Shown: positions 49,965 to 59,135, numbered from the stretch's first letter. The stretch: DNA of 64,000 nt from Rhizobium favelukesii (GCF_000577275.2 NZ_HG916852.1:809001-873000), one strand, 5' to 3'. Notes: a model not told the origin generated them from the letters alone. Translations and numbers: made by a program.

Positions 49965-50543
49965 ATGACGATCGCGACTGTTCGTATTGCTTCCATCCTC
50001 GTCGGCGGCTGCATTGCCGCTTTTGCGCTTTCGGCCCCTGCTTTCGCGATAGGCGGCGGTGGCAGCGGCAGTGGTAGTGGCTCAAGTGGCGCCGGTAGTT
50101 CTGGCGGCAGCAGCGACACGATGCCGACCTGCAAGAAGGGCCAGATGTACGACAAGAGGACGAAGAGGTGCGTCAAGCAGAGCAGCGCCAACGTGACGGA
50201 AGAAAACCGCACGGACTATGCCTATTCGTTGGCGAAGGCCGGACGCTATGAAGAAGCGCTTGCCATGCTCGATACGTTGAAGAACCCGAATACTGCCGAG
50301 GCCCTGAATTATCGCGGCTACGCCACCCGCAAGCTTGGCCGCACGGATGAAGGAATTTCCTACTACCTGAAGTCTGTCGAACTTGATCCCAAGTATGCGC
50401 AGGTGCGCGAATATCTCGGCGAAGCGTACGTCATCAAGGGGCGCCTCGATCTCGCCAAGGAGCAGCTCGAAACGATCAAGGCGATCTGCGGCACAGAATG
50501 CGAGGCGTATCGCGATCTCAACGAAGCGATCCTCAAGCCCTAG
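49965..50543 (+). CDS. secreted TPR-repeat protein
   Basis: A 192-residue protein with a signal peptide (MTIATVRIASILVGGCIAAF, cleavage probably after APAFA near residue 28), a Gly/Ser-rich linker (GGGGSGSGSGSSGAGSSGGS), a cysteine pair (PTCKKGQMYDKRTKRC) and then TPR-like helices, including ALNYRGYATRKLGRTDEGIS and YLKSVELDPKYAQVREYLGE. The last part holds a second cysteine pair (AICGTEC). It is probably periplasmic, of unknown partner. AGGAGA lies before the ATG. The sigma factor gene follows 59 nt later. Confidence 0.78.
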   Translation: MTIATVRIASILVGGCIAAFALSAPAFAIGGGGSGSGSGSSGAGSSGGSSDTMPTCKKGQMYDKRTKRCVKQSSANVTEENRTDYAYSLAKAGRYEEALAMLDTLKNPNTAEALNYRGYATRKLGRTDEGISYYLKSVELDPKYAQVREYLGEAYVIKGRLDLAKEQLETIKAICGTECEAYRDLNEAILKP

Positions 50544-50602
50544 AAGCTGTGACCCTGACGAAATGCGGGAACGTGCAATCTCGGTTGAACGGGAACTACC
50601 AA

Positions 50603-51208
50603 ATGCCGGTCGCGTACACCACATTTCCTGCCTATAGTCACGCAATACCGAAGCTGCCGGTGCAACCGGCGGCTTTGGAAGGAAAACCCGTGGCGGAGGT
50701 TCTCATCGCAAGCGAAGCCGATATCAGAAGCGGCCTGGCGGACAATCTGTTGCGGCTTTGGCGCTATGGCCTTGTGCTCTCGCATCGCCGCGACGTTGCC
50801 GACGATCTCGTGCAACAGACCTGCCTGCGCGCCCTCGAGCGCGTCGAGCAGTTCGAGGCAGGAACGCGGCTGGACCGCTGGCTGTTCTCCATCCTGCATT
50901 CCATCTGGCTGAATGAGATCCGGTCACAACGTGTGCGCCTCGGTCAGGGCTTCGTCGATGCAGACGAGGCCTTGGTCGTCGATGGCGCCCGCGACACGGA
51001 AATGCATGTCATGGCGAACCAGGTTCTGCGGCTGGTCAATGCGCTGCCGGATGCGCAACGGGCCGCGGTCTTCCTCGCCTATGTGGAGGGTCTTTCCTAC
51101 AAGGAGGTGGCAAGCGTTTTGGATATCCCGATTGGTACCGTGATGAGCCGCCTTGCCGCCGCGCGCGCCAAGATCGCAGCCAGCGTCTCGGGAGAGGGGG
51201 CCACATGA
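50603..51208 (+). CDS. ECF-family RNA polymerase sigma factor
   Basis: A 201-residue sigma factor. Region 2 reads LVLSHRRDVADDLVQQTCLR then LERVEQFEAGTRLDRWLFSI, and region 4 reads VFLAYVEGLSYKEVASVLDI then PIGTVMSRLAAARAKI. The first about 40 residues before region 2 look non-conserved, so a GTG start near 50690 (VAEVLIASEAD) is possible. The stop overlaps the start of the anti-sigma gene (ATGA), a standard sigma/anti-sigma pair. It may control the TPR, SBP56 and membrane genes around it. Confidence 0.88.
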   Translation: MPVAYTTFPAYSHAIPKLPVQPAALEGKPVAEVLIASEADIRSGLADNLLRLWRYGLVLSHRRDVADDLVQQTCLRALERVEQFEAGTRLDRWLFSILHSIWLNEIRSQRVRLGQGFVDADEALVVDGARDTEMHVMANQVLRLVNALPDAQRAAVFLAYVEGLSYKEVASVLDIPIGTVMSRLAAARAKIAASVSGEGAT

Positions 51209-51990
51209 ACGACAAGAACCCAATCCCCACCGATGAGGAATTGACGGCCTATATCGACGGTGAACTGTCGGGGATCGAAGTATCGCGCATCGAAGCGCTT
51301 CTCGGTTCGAACGAGCGTGTGGCCGCAAGATTGGAGTTCCTGTCGCAGAGCAGCCTTGCGTTCAAGCAAGCCTTCGAGTCGCTGCTTGCCGCAGCACCCA
51401 AAGCAGAGCTCGATGCCATGCTTGGCATTGTGCCGGTCGCCGCAAAGCCCGCGCGCTCCAGTCGCCGCGGCTTCCTTGGCGCGCTTGCTGCCTGCCTCGT
51501 CGCCGGTGTCGTGGCCGACCGGGCCTTGATCGGGATTCGCAATCGCGTTCATGCCCCTGATGAAAGCAGCGAATGGCGCGCTGTCGTTGCAGGATACATC
51601 GCCCTCTATACAGCGGATACTTTGGCCGGCCCGTCGCCGTCCGATGACGCGCAGGCTGAACAACTTGCCCGCTTCGACGATAAGCTTGGGCTTTCCCTGT
51701 CACCCGAAGCTGTGTCGCTGCCGGGCATCGAGTTCAAGCGCGCCCAGCTGTTGCAGTATGACGACAAGCCGCTGGCGCAGATTGCCTATCTGGACCCGGA
51801 GACGGGCCCGTTGGCACTCTGCATCGTGCGCTCGGATGTTGGCACGAAGGAGCCTGACGTCGAAGGCCGGCACGGCATGAACGTTGTCTACTGGTCAAAC
51901 ACAACGCACGCCTTCATGTTGATCGGCCGCATTCCGATCGACCTCATGCAGGAACTTGCGGAGGATGTCAGGAAAAAGACCTCGGCATGA
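51205..51990 (+). CDS. putative anti-sigma factor
   Basis: A 261-residue protein with an N-terminal anti-sigma segment (PTDEELTAYIDGELSGIEVS, then RIEALLGSNERVAARLEFL), one membrane helix near 90-106 (FLGALAACLVAGVVADRAL) and a periplasmic sensor-like domain. The HxxxCxxC zinc motif is absent, so it would be a non-ZAS anti-sigma. Translationally coupled to the ECF sigma gene. The signal it senses is not visible. Confidence 0.82.
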   Translation: MNDKNPIPTDEELTAYIDGELSGIEVSRIEALLGSNERVAARLEFLSQSSLAFKQAFESLLAAAPKAELDAMLGIVPVAAKPARSSRRGFLGALAACLVAGVVADRALIGIRNRVHAPDESSEWRAVVAGYIALYTADTLAGPSPSDDAQAEQLARFDDKLGLSLSPEAVSLPGIEFKRAQLLQYDDKPLAQIAYLDPETGPLALCIVRSDVGTKEPDVEGRHGMNVVYWSNTTHAFMLIGRIPIDLMQELAEDVRKKTSA

Positions 51991-52212
51991 AGCGATGAGG
52001 GAGGCGGCGAAAAAGGGACTGCCCAAACCCGCCATTATTTGAGACAATTGCCTGGGGAGGACTGCCTCTACGGCTCGCTCAGCCGGTTTCGAAACGGTAT
52101 CTCGTCGAAACATCCTTGGATCCTGCCCCGTCCGCAGCGGTCAGTCGGCTGTCGGCAAGCATCGAGCGAACATTTTTCATTGTTCAGCAAACGCGAGCCA
52201 GGAGCACTGCAC

Positions 52213-53607
52213 ATGGTAACGTGGAAACCCGATCCAAGCTTTTATCCGTCACCGCGAATGGCCATGAAGGCCGCGCCGGAGACACTCGCCTACGTTGTCG
52301 CCTTCGATCCGGCGCGAGCGGTTCCCGACGAGCTCGCGGTCGTCGATGTCGATCCGAAATCGCCCTCTTACGGACAGATCGTAAATACTCTCGCGATGCC
52401 CAATGTCGGCGACGAATTGCATCATTTCGGCTGGAACGCCTGCTCGTCCTGCTTATGCCCGAACGCACCACATCCGCACGCCGAGCGCCGTTATCTGGTC
52501 GTGCCGGGACTGAAATCCTCGCGCATCCATATCATTGACACCAAGCCGGATGGCAGGAATCCGTCCATCGTCAAGGTGATCGAGCCCGGCGACGTGGCCG
52601 AACGGACCGGTTACTCCAGGCCGCATACCGTTCATTGCGGACCGGAAGGGATCTATGTTGCCGCACTTGGCAATGCCGAAGGCAAAGCCCCAGGCGGCGT
52701 TTTTCTGATGGATCACGAGACCTTCGAGGTCCGCGGCCAGTGGGAGATGGATCGGGGGCCACAACAGCTTTCGTATGACGTCTGGTGGCATCTTGGCCAC
52801 GATACGCTCGTCACCAGCGAGTGGGGCACGCCGGATACCTTCGAAAATGGTCTAGTCCCCGAAATCCTACTCGGCGCGAAATACGGCCGCCGTCTGCATT
52901 TCTGGGATTTGCACAAGCGCAAGCACCTGCAGACGATCGATTTCGGCGACAAGTATCAGCTCGTATTCGAACTCAGACCCGCGCACGACCCGACCAAAGC
53001 CTATGGGTTCGTCAACTGCGTGCTCAGTCTGGAGGACCTCTCCTCCTCGATCTGGGTCTGGCACCGCGACGGCGAGAAATGGGGGGTGACAAAGGTGATC
53101 GACATTCCGGCGGAGCCGGCCGATGCTGACCAATTGCCGCCGATGCTCAAGGGTTTCAATGCCGTGCCGCCGCTGGTCACCGACATCGATCTTTCAATGG
53201 ATGACAGATTTCTCTACGTGTCCTGTTGGGGAACCGGCGACCTTCATCAATACGATGTCTCCGACCCGTTCAAGCCGCAGCTGACAGGCAAGGTCCGGAT
53301 CGGCGGCATCGTTTCGCGTGCGTCGCACCCAGGTGCGAAGAATGGCGCGCTGAACGGCGGCCCGCAGATGGTCGAGATCAGCCGCGACGGTCGCCGCGTC
53401 TACTTCACCAACTCGCTCTATGGCGCGATCGACGAGCAGTTCTATCCCGATGGCGTCTCTGGCTGGATGGTGAAGCTTGACGCGCAACCGGACGGCGGCA
53501 TCGCCTTCGACGAGAAATTCTTCGTCGAATGGCCGAAGTCGCATCGCCCGCACCAGGTCCGTCTCCAAGGTGGCGATTGCTCGTCAGATTCCTATTGTTA
53601 TCCGTAG
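52213..53607 (+). CDS. SBP56 selenium-binding protein family (methanethiol oxidase-like)
   Basis: A 464-residue beta-propeller protein. The family features are WNACSSCLCPN near residue 75, ERRYLVVPGLKSSRIHIIDT near 93-112, ASHPGAKNGALNGGPQMVEI near 371, and the C-terminal GGDCSSDSYCYP. SBP56 bacterial members are copper-dependent methanethiol oxidases; this copy lacks a signal peptide in the chosen reading. I start at MVTWKPDPSFYPSP, with a weak GGAG upstream. The membrane-protein gene starts 28 nt later in the same direction. The ECF pair lies just upstream. Confidence 0.88.
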   Translation: MVTWKPDPSFYPSPRMAMKAAPETLAYVVAFDPARAVPDELAVVDVDPKSPSYGQIVNTLAMPNVGDELHHFGWNACSSCLCPNAPHPHAERRYLVVPGLKSSRIHIIDTKPDGRNPSIVKVIEPGDVAERTGYSRPHTVHCGPEGIYVAALGNAEGKAPGGVFLMDHETFEVRGQWEMDRGPQQLSYDVWWHLGHDTLVTSEWGTPDTFENGLVPEILLGAKYGRRLHFWDLHKRKHLQTIDFGDKYQLVFELRPAHDPTKAYGFVNCVLSLEDLSSSIWVWHRDGEKWGVTKVIDIPAEPADADQLPPMLKGFNAVPPLVTDIDLSMDDRFLYVSCWGTGDLHQYDVSDPFKPQLTGKVRIGGIVSRASHPGAKNGALNGGPQMVEISRDGRRVYFTNSLYGAIDEQFYPDGVSGWMVKLDAQPDGGIAFDEKFFVEWPKSHRPHQVRLQGGDCSSDSYCYP

Positions 53608-53635
53608 GGAGCGAGGAGCAGGCGATGAGGCGCCG

Positions 53636-54268
53636 ATGAACGAGCTCTGGCCCTGGATACTGCTGGCGGGACTAGGCGCCTTTCATGGTCTCAATCCGGC
53701 GATGGGATGGCTGTTCGCCGTCGCGCTTGGCGTTCACCGGCAGAGCTCCGCCGCGGTGGTTCAGGCAGTGCCAGCGATCGCTGTCGGACACGCCGTATCC
53801 ATCGCACTGGTGGCAGGAGCCGTGGTCGCGGCCGGTCTTTTCGTGAACCAAGATGCGGTGCGCACGGCCACCGGAGGGGCGCTGATTGCATGGGCTATCT
53901 GGCATCATGCTTTCGGGCACCGGCACCGCGTTCGCATCGGCTTGCGCACGGGGCTCGCCGGTCTTGCGTTCTGGTCGTTCCTGATGGCGACGGCCCACGG
54001 TGCGGGGCTCATGGTCCTGCCGGCCTTGATACCCCTCTGTCTCACCCAGTCGCCATTAGGCGAAATCGGCAGCGTTGGGTCCGCGGCGATGGCGCTCGCA
54101 GCGGTCGGCGTCCACACTCTTGCCATGTTGGCGGTCACAAGCCTCGTTGCCCTGGCGGTCTATCGCTGGGTCGGGCTCGAGATATTGCGCAGCGCCTGGA
54201 TCAACGTGGATCTCGTATGGACGCTGGTTCTGCTTGTCACCGGTGTCGTGCTGCTGATCGTCGGGTGA
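53636..54268 (+). CDS. membrane protein partnered with SBP56, unknown function
   Basis: A 210-residue protein with about six hydrophobic helices. Conserved polar motifs sit in helices: GAFHGLNPAMGWLFAVALGV near 13-32 and LMATAHGAGLMVLPALIP near 118-135. The paired His residues and the HGxNPxMGW motif suggest metal or small-thiol handling in the membrane. Given SBP56 copper dependence, metal delivery is a guess. It directly follows the SBP56 gene and is probably co-transcribed. Confidence 0.72.
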   Translation: MNELWPWILLAGLGAFHGLNPAMGWLFAVALGVHRQSSAAVVQAVPAIAVGHAVSIALVAGAVVAAGLFVNQDAVRTATGGALIAWAIWHHAFGHRHRVRIGLRTGLAGLAFWSFLMATAHGAGLMVLPALIPLCLTQSPLGEIGSVGSAAMALAAVGVHTLAMLAVTSLVALAVYRWVGLEILRSAWINVDLVWTLVLLVTGVVLLIVG

Positions 54269-54277
54269 AGGGGCCTC

Positions 54278-54418
54278 CTAACCCGTCGATGTGATCACCT
54301 CGGTCGCTGTGCGTTTCCATGCCAACTGCCCCACGCGACAAATGAGGTTCTCGACGTCGTGGCGGACCGTCATGGATAACTGCCCTTGCTCGCCACCGGC
54401 GGCGCCCTGCGTGCCCAT
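54278..54418 (-). CDS. small hypothetical protein (46 aa), doubtful
   Basis: Reads MGTQGAAGGEQGQLSMTVRH then DVENLICRVGQLAWKRTATE. It starts inside the left copy of the direct repeat, where the right copy also shows an ATG in the same context (CAGGTGATG). No good ribosome-binding site at the proper distance. It may be a real small gene or the start of a decayed one. Confidence 0.35.
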   Translation of the reverse strand: MGTQGAAGGEQGQLSMTVRHDVENLICRVGQLAWKRTATEVITSTG

Positions 54419-54540
54419 CACCTGTGGGCGACACTTCTGGGCATCAAGTCGCCATTGACGTCAAAACGGGATCCGCACGTCCGAAAAAACGAGGAACTAA
54501 GGGAATTTTGCGAAAATTGCCTGTGGAACCTTTGATTCTC
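54393..54540. repeat. left copy of imperfect direct repeat flanking the tRNA-Gln insertion zone
   Basis: About 130 nt similar to 58990-59135. Shared blocks include GGGCATCA, AACGGGATCCG, CACGTCCGAAAAA, CTAAGGGAATTT, CGAAAATTG and, with mismatches, CTGTGGAACCT against the tRNA's CTGGGGAACCT. The right copy contains the 3' end of tRNA-Gln, so this copy carries a degenerate tRNA end. Confidence 0.65.
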
Positions 54541-54642
54541 AAATGATTTCAAAGGCTTATCGAAATCGCCTTTGAATTCCCTCTGTTTTTCCGTCGTGAG
54601 CGACCGTGGATGCCACCTTTGTGCCCTGGGTTAGGGCGTCAA

Positions 54643-54744
54643 TCAACAAGAGGATTGAGCGGCTTGATGGGCAATCGTCCCGTCACGGTCCAAAACACAG
54701 ATGTGCGTCTCGTCCATCGAGACGTCCAATCCGGAACGGGTGGC
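54643..54744 (-). pseudogene. remnant of an IS110-family transposase N-terminus
   Basis: On the reverse strand a short frame reads SGLDVSMDETHICVLDRDGT then IAHQAAQSSC and a stop. GLDVSxxETxxCVxDxxG is the start of IS110/IS1111 (DEDD) transposases, with the first catalytic Asp. The other catalytic residues and the Tnp20 domain are absent. Confidence 0.6.
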
Positions 54745-54999
54745 AAGCGGAAGGTCTCATCCAGCACCTGAACGGGAAAACGTGCACCTGGTCTAAGTCA
54801 AATTCCGTTTCTTCTTTGAAGCTGACATTTGCATGGCGAGAAATGTCGGCTGAACTCGATCCTTTAGCTGTCCGCGCCTTTCTGCCTTCAAATCTCTTTC
54901 GAAGCGACATAAACTCCCACCGGTGGAGGGGCTTTGGCAAAACACGCACTCTTACGCCAGAATTCCGGGGGCCGGGGAGCGGATCGGACGGGTGGTGGC

Positions 55000-55481
55000 A
55001 TGAGCGAGGCGACGGGGAATTTGCGCGACAGTTCAGGCGCGGCAGTACGGCCGCCGATCGCCTGGGCGCTCGCGGCGATCGCCGGGCTCGCGCTCGACTG
55101 GCTCTATCCGCTGCCGTTCCTGCCGGCCGCCGTGCCCACCGGCTGGCTCGGCGGCATCTGTTCCTCGCCGGCCTGGCGCTGCTGATCTGGGCGGCGGCGA
55201 CCTTCCGCCGCGCCGGGACGCAGGTCCCGACCACCCAGCCGACAACGACGATCGTCGACGCGGGCCCCTACCGCTTCACGCGCAACGCGATCTATATCGG
55301 CATGTTCCTCGGCCTCATCGGCCTCGCCGTCGCCTTCGACAGCCTGTGGCTCATCGCCCTATTGGTGCCGTTCTATCTCGTCATCCGCTACGGCGTGGTC
55401 GCCCGCGAGGAGGCCTATCTCGAGCGGAAGTTCGGTGACGTCTATCTCGCCTACAAGGCCCGCGTCGGACGGTGGCTGTAG
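55000..55481 (+). pseudogene. isoprenylcysteine methyltransferase-family gene with one frameshift
   Basis: The first part reads MSEATGNLRDSSGAAVRPPI and continues AWALAAIAGLALDWLYPLPF to about 55160. The second part is in another frame: AGLALLIWAAATFRRAGTQV, VPTTQPTTTIVDAGPYRFTR and NAIYIGMFLGLIGLAV, ending GDVYLAYKARVGRWL. Together they form a normal roughly 160-residue ICMT/PEMT membrane methyltransferase. One indel near 55150-55170 separates them; a sequencing error or a young pseudogene are both possible. GC content is higher than in neighbours. Confidence 0.75.
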
Positions 55482-55512
55482 CGAGACGAAGAGCGGTCAA
55501 CCTGCTGGAATG

Positions 55513-55599
55513 TTAGACCGTTTCGAGCAGACCAAACTGAACCGGGATAAGTTTGCGGATCTTGAGTTGCCCTGCCGCATTTTTGTCAATGACAGTCAG
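55513..55599 (-). pseudogene. 3' part of pcm, separated by the IS element
   Basis: On the reverse strand, just after the IS end, the frame reads LTVIDKNAAGQLKIRKLIPV then QFGLLETV and a stop at 55513. This is exactly the missing C-terminus of the pcm fragment on the other side of the IS. It includes one copy of the target duplication. Confidence 0.9.
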
Positions 55600-57113
55600 C
55601 TCGACTTTGTACATTATGCAGCGAAGCAAAGTGCTTGTGTCATCCGCTTGAGGCGGCTTGGTTGAGTTTCAGGAATGTCCGGGTCTGGCGGGTGCTGTCG
55701 ATAAATATCCTGATCCCACAGGATCATGCGAACCGCACCGATGGCATCGGAGAAGGTGAACTCTGTTTTCTTGTACCAGGCGGCGGCATAGGGAAGGACG
55801 CCATGACCGAGCAGATCGCATGCCCAGAGTGTGACGAGGCTGTAGAGCGCCAGCAGCGACGGGGTCGTGCGCATGATGGCTTTGTCGTTCCACTGCCGTT
55901 GGGTTTCCACGCCAAGATGCGCTCGCGTTTCGGCGAAGGTGACCTCGATCTGCCAGCGCCGAACGAAATAGGCAATGATCTGAGCGGGCTCAAGGTTGAC
56001 GTTGGTGCTCATGAACGCCTGGGGTTCACGACGGCCTGATGGATCGCGAACGAGAACCCAGCGAATTGGTCTTGGGGGCGTTCCACGCCGATACCAGAGG
56101 CCGGTTCCTGATGTGACATCAAGGGTTTTGTCGGTTTGCTTGCCGTACCAGGACGATGCGACGATGCGCTGCCACTCGGTCTTTGCGTCTTTGAGGAGCG
56201 TTTTCAGTTTCGGCAATGGCCTGCCTTTTTGCGCCGGTCGCCCGAGCGTATGTTCGTGCCGTTGATCTGGTGGAGCAAAGAGACTGGCATCCAGACGCAA
56301 CCGCGTGATGAGAGTGGCCGTGTCGGGAAGAGCCGCAGCCAGTGTATGAACGGCAAAGCTGCTATCGCCGACAAAGATGATTTCGCGGCCCGGCAGCCAG
56401 CGGCAAAGCTGCAAGACGCCTTGCCTTGCCCAATCAGTCAGCAGCTTGTGCTTTCGGCCCTTCTTCTGATCATGGCGCTCAGAGGGACACAGGATCGTCA
56501 GCACCGGCAGGGCTTTAATACATTTTGCCCATGGGACAGGTGAAAGAACCATGAAGCTCAACCATCTCAAGCCGCTGGCTTTGACAAAGTGGCCATGGCT
56601 GGAGCGCACCGGGTCACGATAAATTCCACGCGCGGCGATGCGTTGGCCCCAACGCCGTTCGATTGTATCATCCATGCCAATCACGACAGGGCCCTCGGGC
56701 ACGAGCCGGGCAACAATGATGGACAGCAGACGGGCCGCCAACGTGCGAGGGTTCCAGCGGGCTCGGTTGAGGAGTTGATGATAGGCGGCAAAATTACTTA
56801 CCTCCGCGCGTCCGGTGATGCGCAGGCAGGCCGTCACCGTTCGCTTGCCAGGCGAAAGGAGCGCACCCATCACCAGGACCAGCAGATGCTCCCAGCTTGG
56901 CGCGGTAAACCAGAAACGAAACGGCGACAGCCATTTGCGAAGGATGTGGGGGACCGCGTCTCCCGGCTCACGGCTACAATCATGTTGTTCGCTCATCCAT
57001 TCGTTCGAATCCGATCAAACGAATGGCGCAAGGCCGGGACCCTGCGGCGAATTGATTCACCCAGGGCTGCTCAGATGCCCCCGAAATCACCACCGATTTT
57101 GTACAAAGTCGAG
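55600..57113 (-). mobile_element. complete insertion sequence, 1514 bp, inside pcm
   Basis: Terminal inverted repeats of 14 bp, CTCGACTTTGTACA, are at 55600-55613 and (reverse complement) 57100-57113. The flanking 5-bp duplication is GTCAG at 55595-55599 and 57114-57118. A single transposase gene fills the element. Removing the element and one duplication restores an intact pcm reading frame, so the boundaries are firm and insertion is recent relative to other decay here. Confidence 0.9.
55614..56996 (-). CDS. IS transposase, DDE type (IS701/IS4-like)
   Basis: A 460-residue transposase. Likely catalytic acidic residues are in VVIGMDDTIERRWGQRI near residue 105, IIFVGDSSFAVH near 215 and WQIEVTFAETRAHLGVETQ near 350. 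The frame is uninterrupted, so it may still be active. Family placement by motif spacing only; IS701 members more often make 4-bp duplications, so the 5-bp duplication is a caution. Confidence 0.85.
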   Translation of the reverse strand: MSEQHDCSREPGDAVPHILRKWLSPFRFWFTAPSWEHLLVLVMGALLSPGKRTVTACLRITGRAEVSNFAAYHQLLNRARWNPRTLAARLLSIIVARLVPEGPVVIGMDDTIERRWGQRIAARGIYRDPVRSSHGHFVKASGLRWLSFMVLSPVPWAKCIKALPVLTILCPSERHDQKKGRKHKLLTDWARQGVLQLCRWLPGREIIFVGDSSFAVHTLAAALPDTATLITRLRLDASLFAPPDQRHEHTLGRPAQKGRPLPKLKTLLKDAKTEWQRIVASSWYGKQTDKTLDVTSGTGLWYRRGTPPRPIRWVLVRDPSGRREPQAFMSTNVNLEPAQIIAYFVRRWQIEVTFAETRAHLGVETQRQWNDKAIMRTTPSLLALYSLVTLWACDLLGHGVLPYAAAWYKKTEFTFSDAIGAVRMILWDQDIYRQHPPDPDIPETQPSRLKRMTQALCFAA

Positions 57114-57712
57114 GTCAGGAGCTGTGCTTTTTCAGATCCCAACGGCATAACCAGGCGTCCGTCGGGCTTGAGCTGCTCAAGTAATGCCGGCGGCAACCGC
57201 TCGGCCGCCACCGTGACCAGTATCTTGTCGAACGGGGCGTGCTCAGGCCAGCCGCGAGATCCGTCTCCGACACGAATGCCGACATTAATATAGCCCAGGC
57301 CCCGCAGCAGAGCCTCGGCACGGCTTGCAAATTCCTCGATGATTTCGGCGCTCCAGACCTGCCCGGCGAGCTCGGCGAGGATTGCGGATTGGTAGCCCAG
57401 GCCGGTGCCGATCTCGAGCACTGCCTCGTGCGGTTGGGGCGCGAGGAGATCGGTCATGAGAGCGACGATGAAGGGCTGCGAGATGGTTTTATCGAAGCCG
57501 ATCGGCAGCGGCGTGTCCTGGTAGGCATACGGCGCAAGCGGGGCTGGCACGAAGAGATGCCGCGGCACCCGCTGCATCGCAGCCAAGACCCGCTCATCGA
57601 GCGACGCCCTGCCAAGCTCTTCGCTCGCAAGGTCGACGTGGATTGCAATCAACTCGACCATGTGCCTGCGCAGGACCGCGAGGTGCTCTTCATTCATTGG
57701 TTTCATGATCAC
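57114..57712 (-). pseudogene. pcm: protein-L-isoaspartate O-methyltransferase, 5' part, disrupted by IS
   Basis: Begins (GTG start at 57712, GAGGA 6 nt upstream) MIMKPMNEEHLAVLRRHMVE. It contains the substrate loop ISQPFIVALMTDLL and the SAM-binding motif VLEIGTGLGYQSAILAELAG, with the later LKPDGRLVMPLGSEKAQLL. The frame then reads into the IS end. The catalytic domain is nearly complete, but the last about 28 residues are on the far side of the IS. A read-through product with a short IS-encoded tail (TSTLYKIGGDFGGI) is possible and might fold. Confidence 0.9.
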
Positions 57713-58084
57713 GGGCTTTCCTCAGACAGTTTATTCCCAGATAGCTCTATGATCAAACTCAGGAATGATCGGAATGGAGTCCACTTGTGCCATAGCGCGA
57801 GCAAACCCCAGTGGCCGCAACGGGTCGATACGCGGGACTTTGGAAACATCATTAGCGAAGGTCCCGATGTGGTGCATTTGAGCAGTGACGGCATTCGGCC
57901 CCAAAGCGAACCTCGTCTCCTATCCAGTTTTCCAATCGGTAACCGAATTCCAAACGTGGATTCATGAAATCACGCGATCGACGCGGACAGCTTCTGAGGT
58001 CGAGGAACCTTCGAGAAAGCGGCGGTTCGACCCCAATTGACCGAGTGAGCGCTGGCGAATCCGGGAAAGCCAGCGCCCCCTCGA
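57713..58084. other. 372-bp gap with no recognised gene
   Basis: Short overlapping ORFs occur on both strands without ribosome-binding sites or family motifs. Position inside the decayed tRNA-Gln zone suggests remnants too degraded to name. Confidence 0.4.
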
Positions 58085-58989
58085 TCAAGGATTTTTCTGC
58101 CAGAACGCGAGAACCGCCGTCGTGAACTCATCGGGGGCCTCCTCCGGCAGGAAGTGCCCGCTACCCGGAGTCGCAACGCCCTCGACATGATCTCCGATCT
58201 TCGCGACAGCCGCGCGCAGCCCGTCGCCAAGTCGATCGCCGCCGCCGAGCGCGAGCACCGGCATCGTCAACCTGAGCTTTCGCGCGCTCTTCCTCCTGAG
58301 CGATCCCTTCGGGACTGAAAGCGGCGCGGTGCCATTCGATCCCGGCGCGGGCCGCGCCGGGAGCAGAGAACATCCGGACAATTCATCGACAGCGGCGGGG
58401 TCGATCGCATAGTTGCGCGTGCTTTTGGTCTGGAATAGCCAAGTGAGATATGCGCGTTCATGCCCTTGAACGAGCACCTCGGGGAGGTCGTGCAGCCGGT
58501 TGAAACCGAACTGCCAGAGCTTCAGGTTGACCGCCTCGCCCGGAATGCCGGAAGGCAAGGGAGAGACGCCCAGGGTAGTCAGCACAGCCTTTGACGTCGC
58601 CGGGATAGTTTACAGCATACGGATGTGCGTCCATGGGCCGACATCATGCGCCACGATATCGACGCCACCGGGACGGTTCAGCCCCGTCGCCACCAGGAAA
58701 TCGTGCAGGTCGCGAGCCGCAGTATCGAGTCATAGCCCGTCTGAGGCTTGTCGCTGTCGCCGAAGCTGCGTGGCTCTAGCACATAAACCTGCCGCCCAGT
58801 GGCGGTGAGGAGCGGAATCATCTTCCGCCACGAAATCCCACTTTCCGGCCAGCCAGGGAGTAGCACCACCGGTTCGCCCGACCCAGCGACCACATAGTGT
58901 ACATGCACGCTGTTCACACGCACAACGTGACGCAGGACATCGGCAAAGGGATCGGTTTTTGGCGCATGGGGTGTGCCCTTGCCTGCCAC
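58085..58989 (-). pseudogene. alpha/beta hydrolase (epoxide hydrolase-like), frameshifted
   Basis: The N-terminal frame reads NSVHVHYVVAGSGEPVVLLP then GWPESGISWRKMIPLL and LEPRSFGDSDKPQTGYD. A frame change follows, where the nucleophile region should read VDIVAHDVG. The C-terminal frame (58085-58585) reads LTTLGVSPLPSGIPGEAVNL and ends GSGHFLPEEAPDEFTTAVLA, keeping the catalytic-His region (SGHFL). At least two frame breaks lie near 58590-58740. Confidence 0.75.
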
Positions 58990-59135
58990 CTGCGACGCCG
59001 CCCATTCCTTTGCGTGGGCATCACCTGCGGGCTACGGTCCTGGGCATCAGGTCGATATTAACGCCGAAACGGGATCCGGCACGTCCGAAAAACTAAGGGA
59101 ATTTAACGAAAATTGGCTGGGGAACCTGGACTCGA
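58990..59135. repeat. right copy of direct repeat, overlapping tRNA-Gln 3' end
   Basis: Partner of 54393-54540. It runs from the start of the hydrolase remnant through a 100-nt AT-richer stretch into the last about 22 nt of tRNA-Gln. Identity is roughly 75-80% by eye, with a 6-nt gap in this copy after CCGAAAAAC. Confidence 0.65.

Noticed and set aside
50544..50602. autoregulatory ECF promoter (two GGGAAC sequences before the sigma gene)
   Set aside because: The spacing from either GGAAC to a plausible -10 element does not fit, and both lie very close to the start codon.
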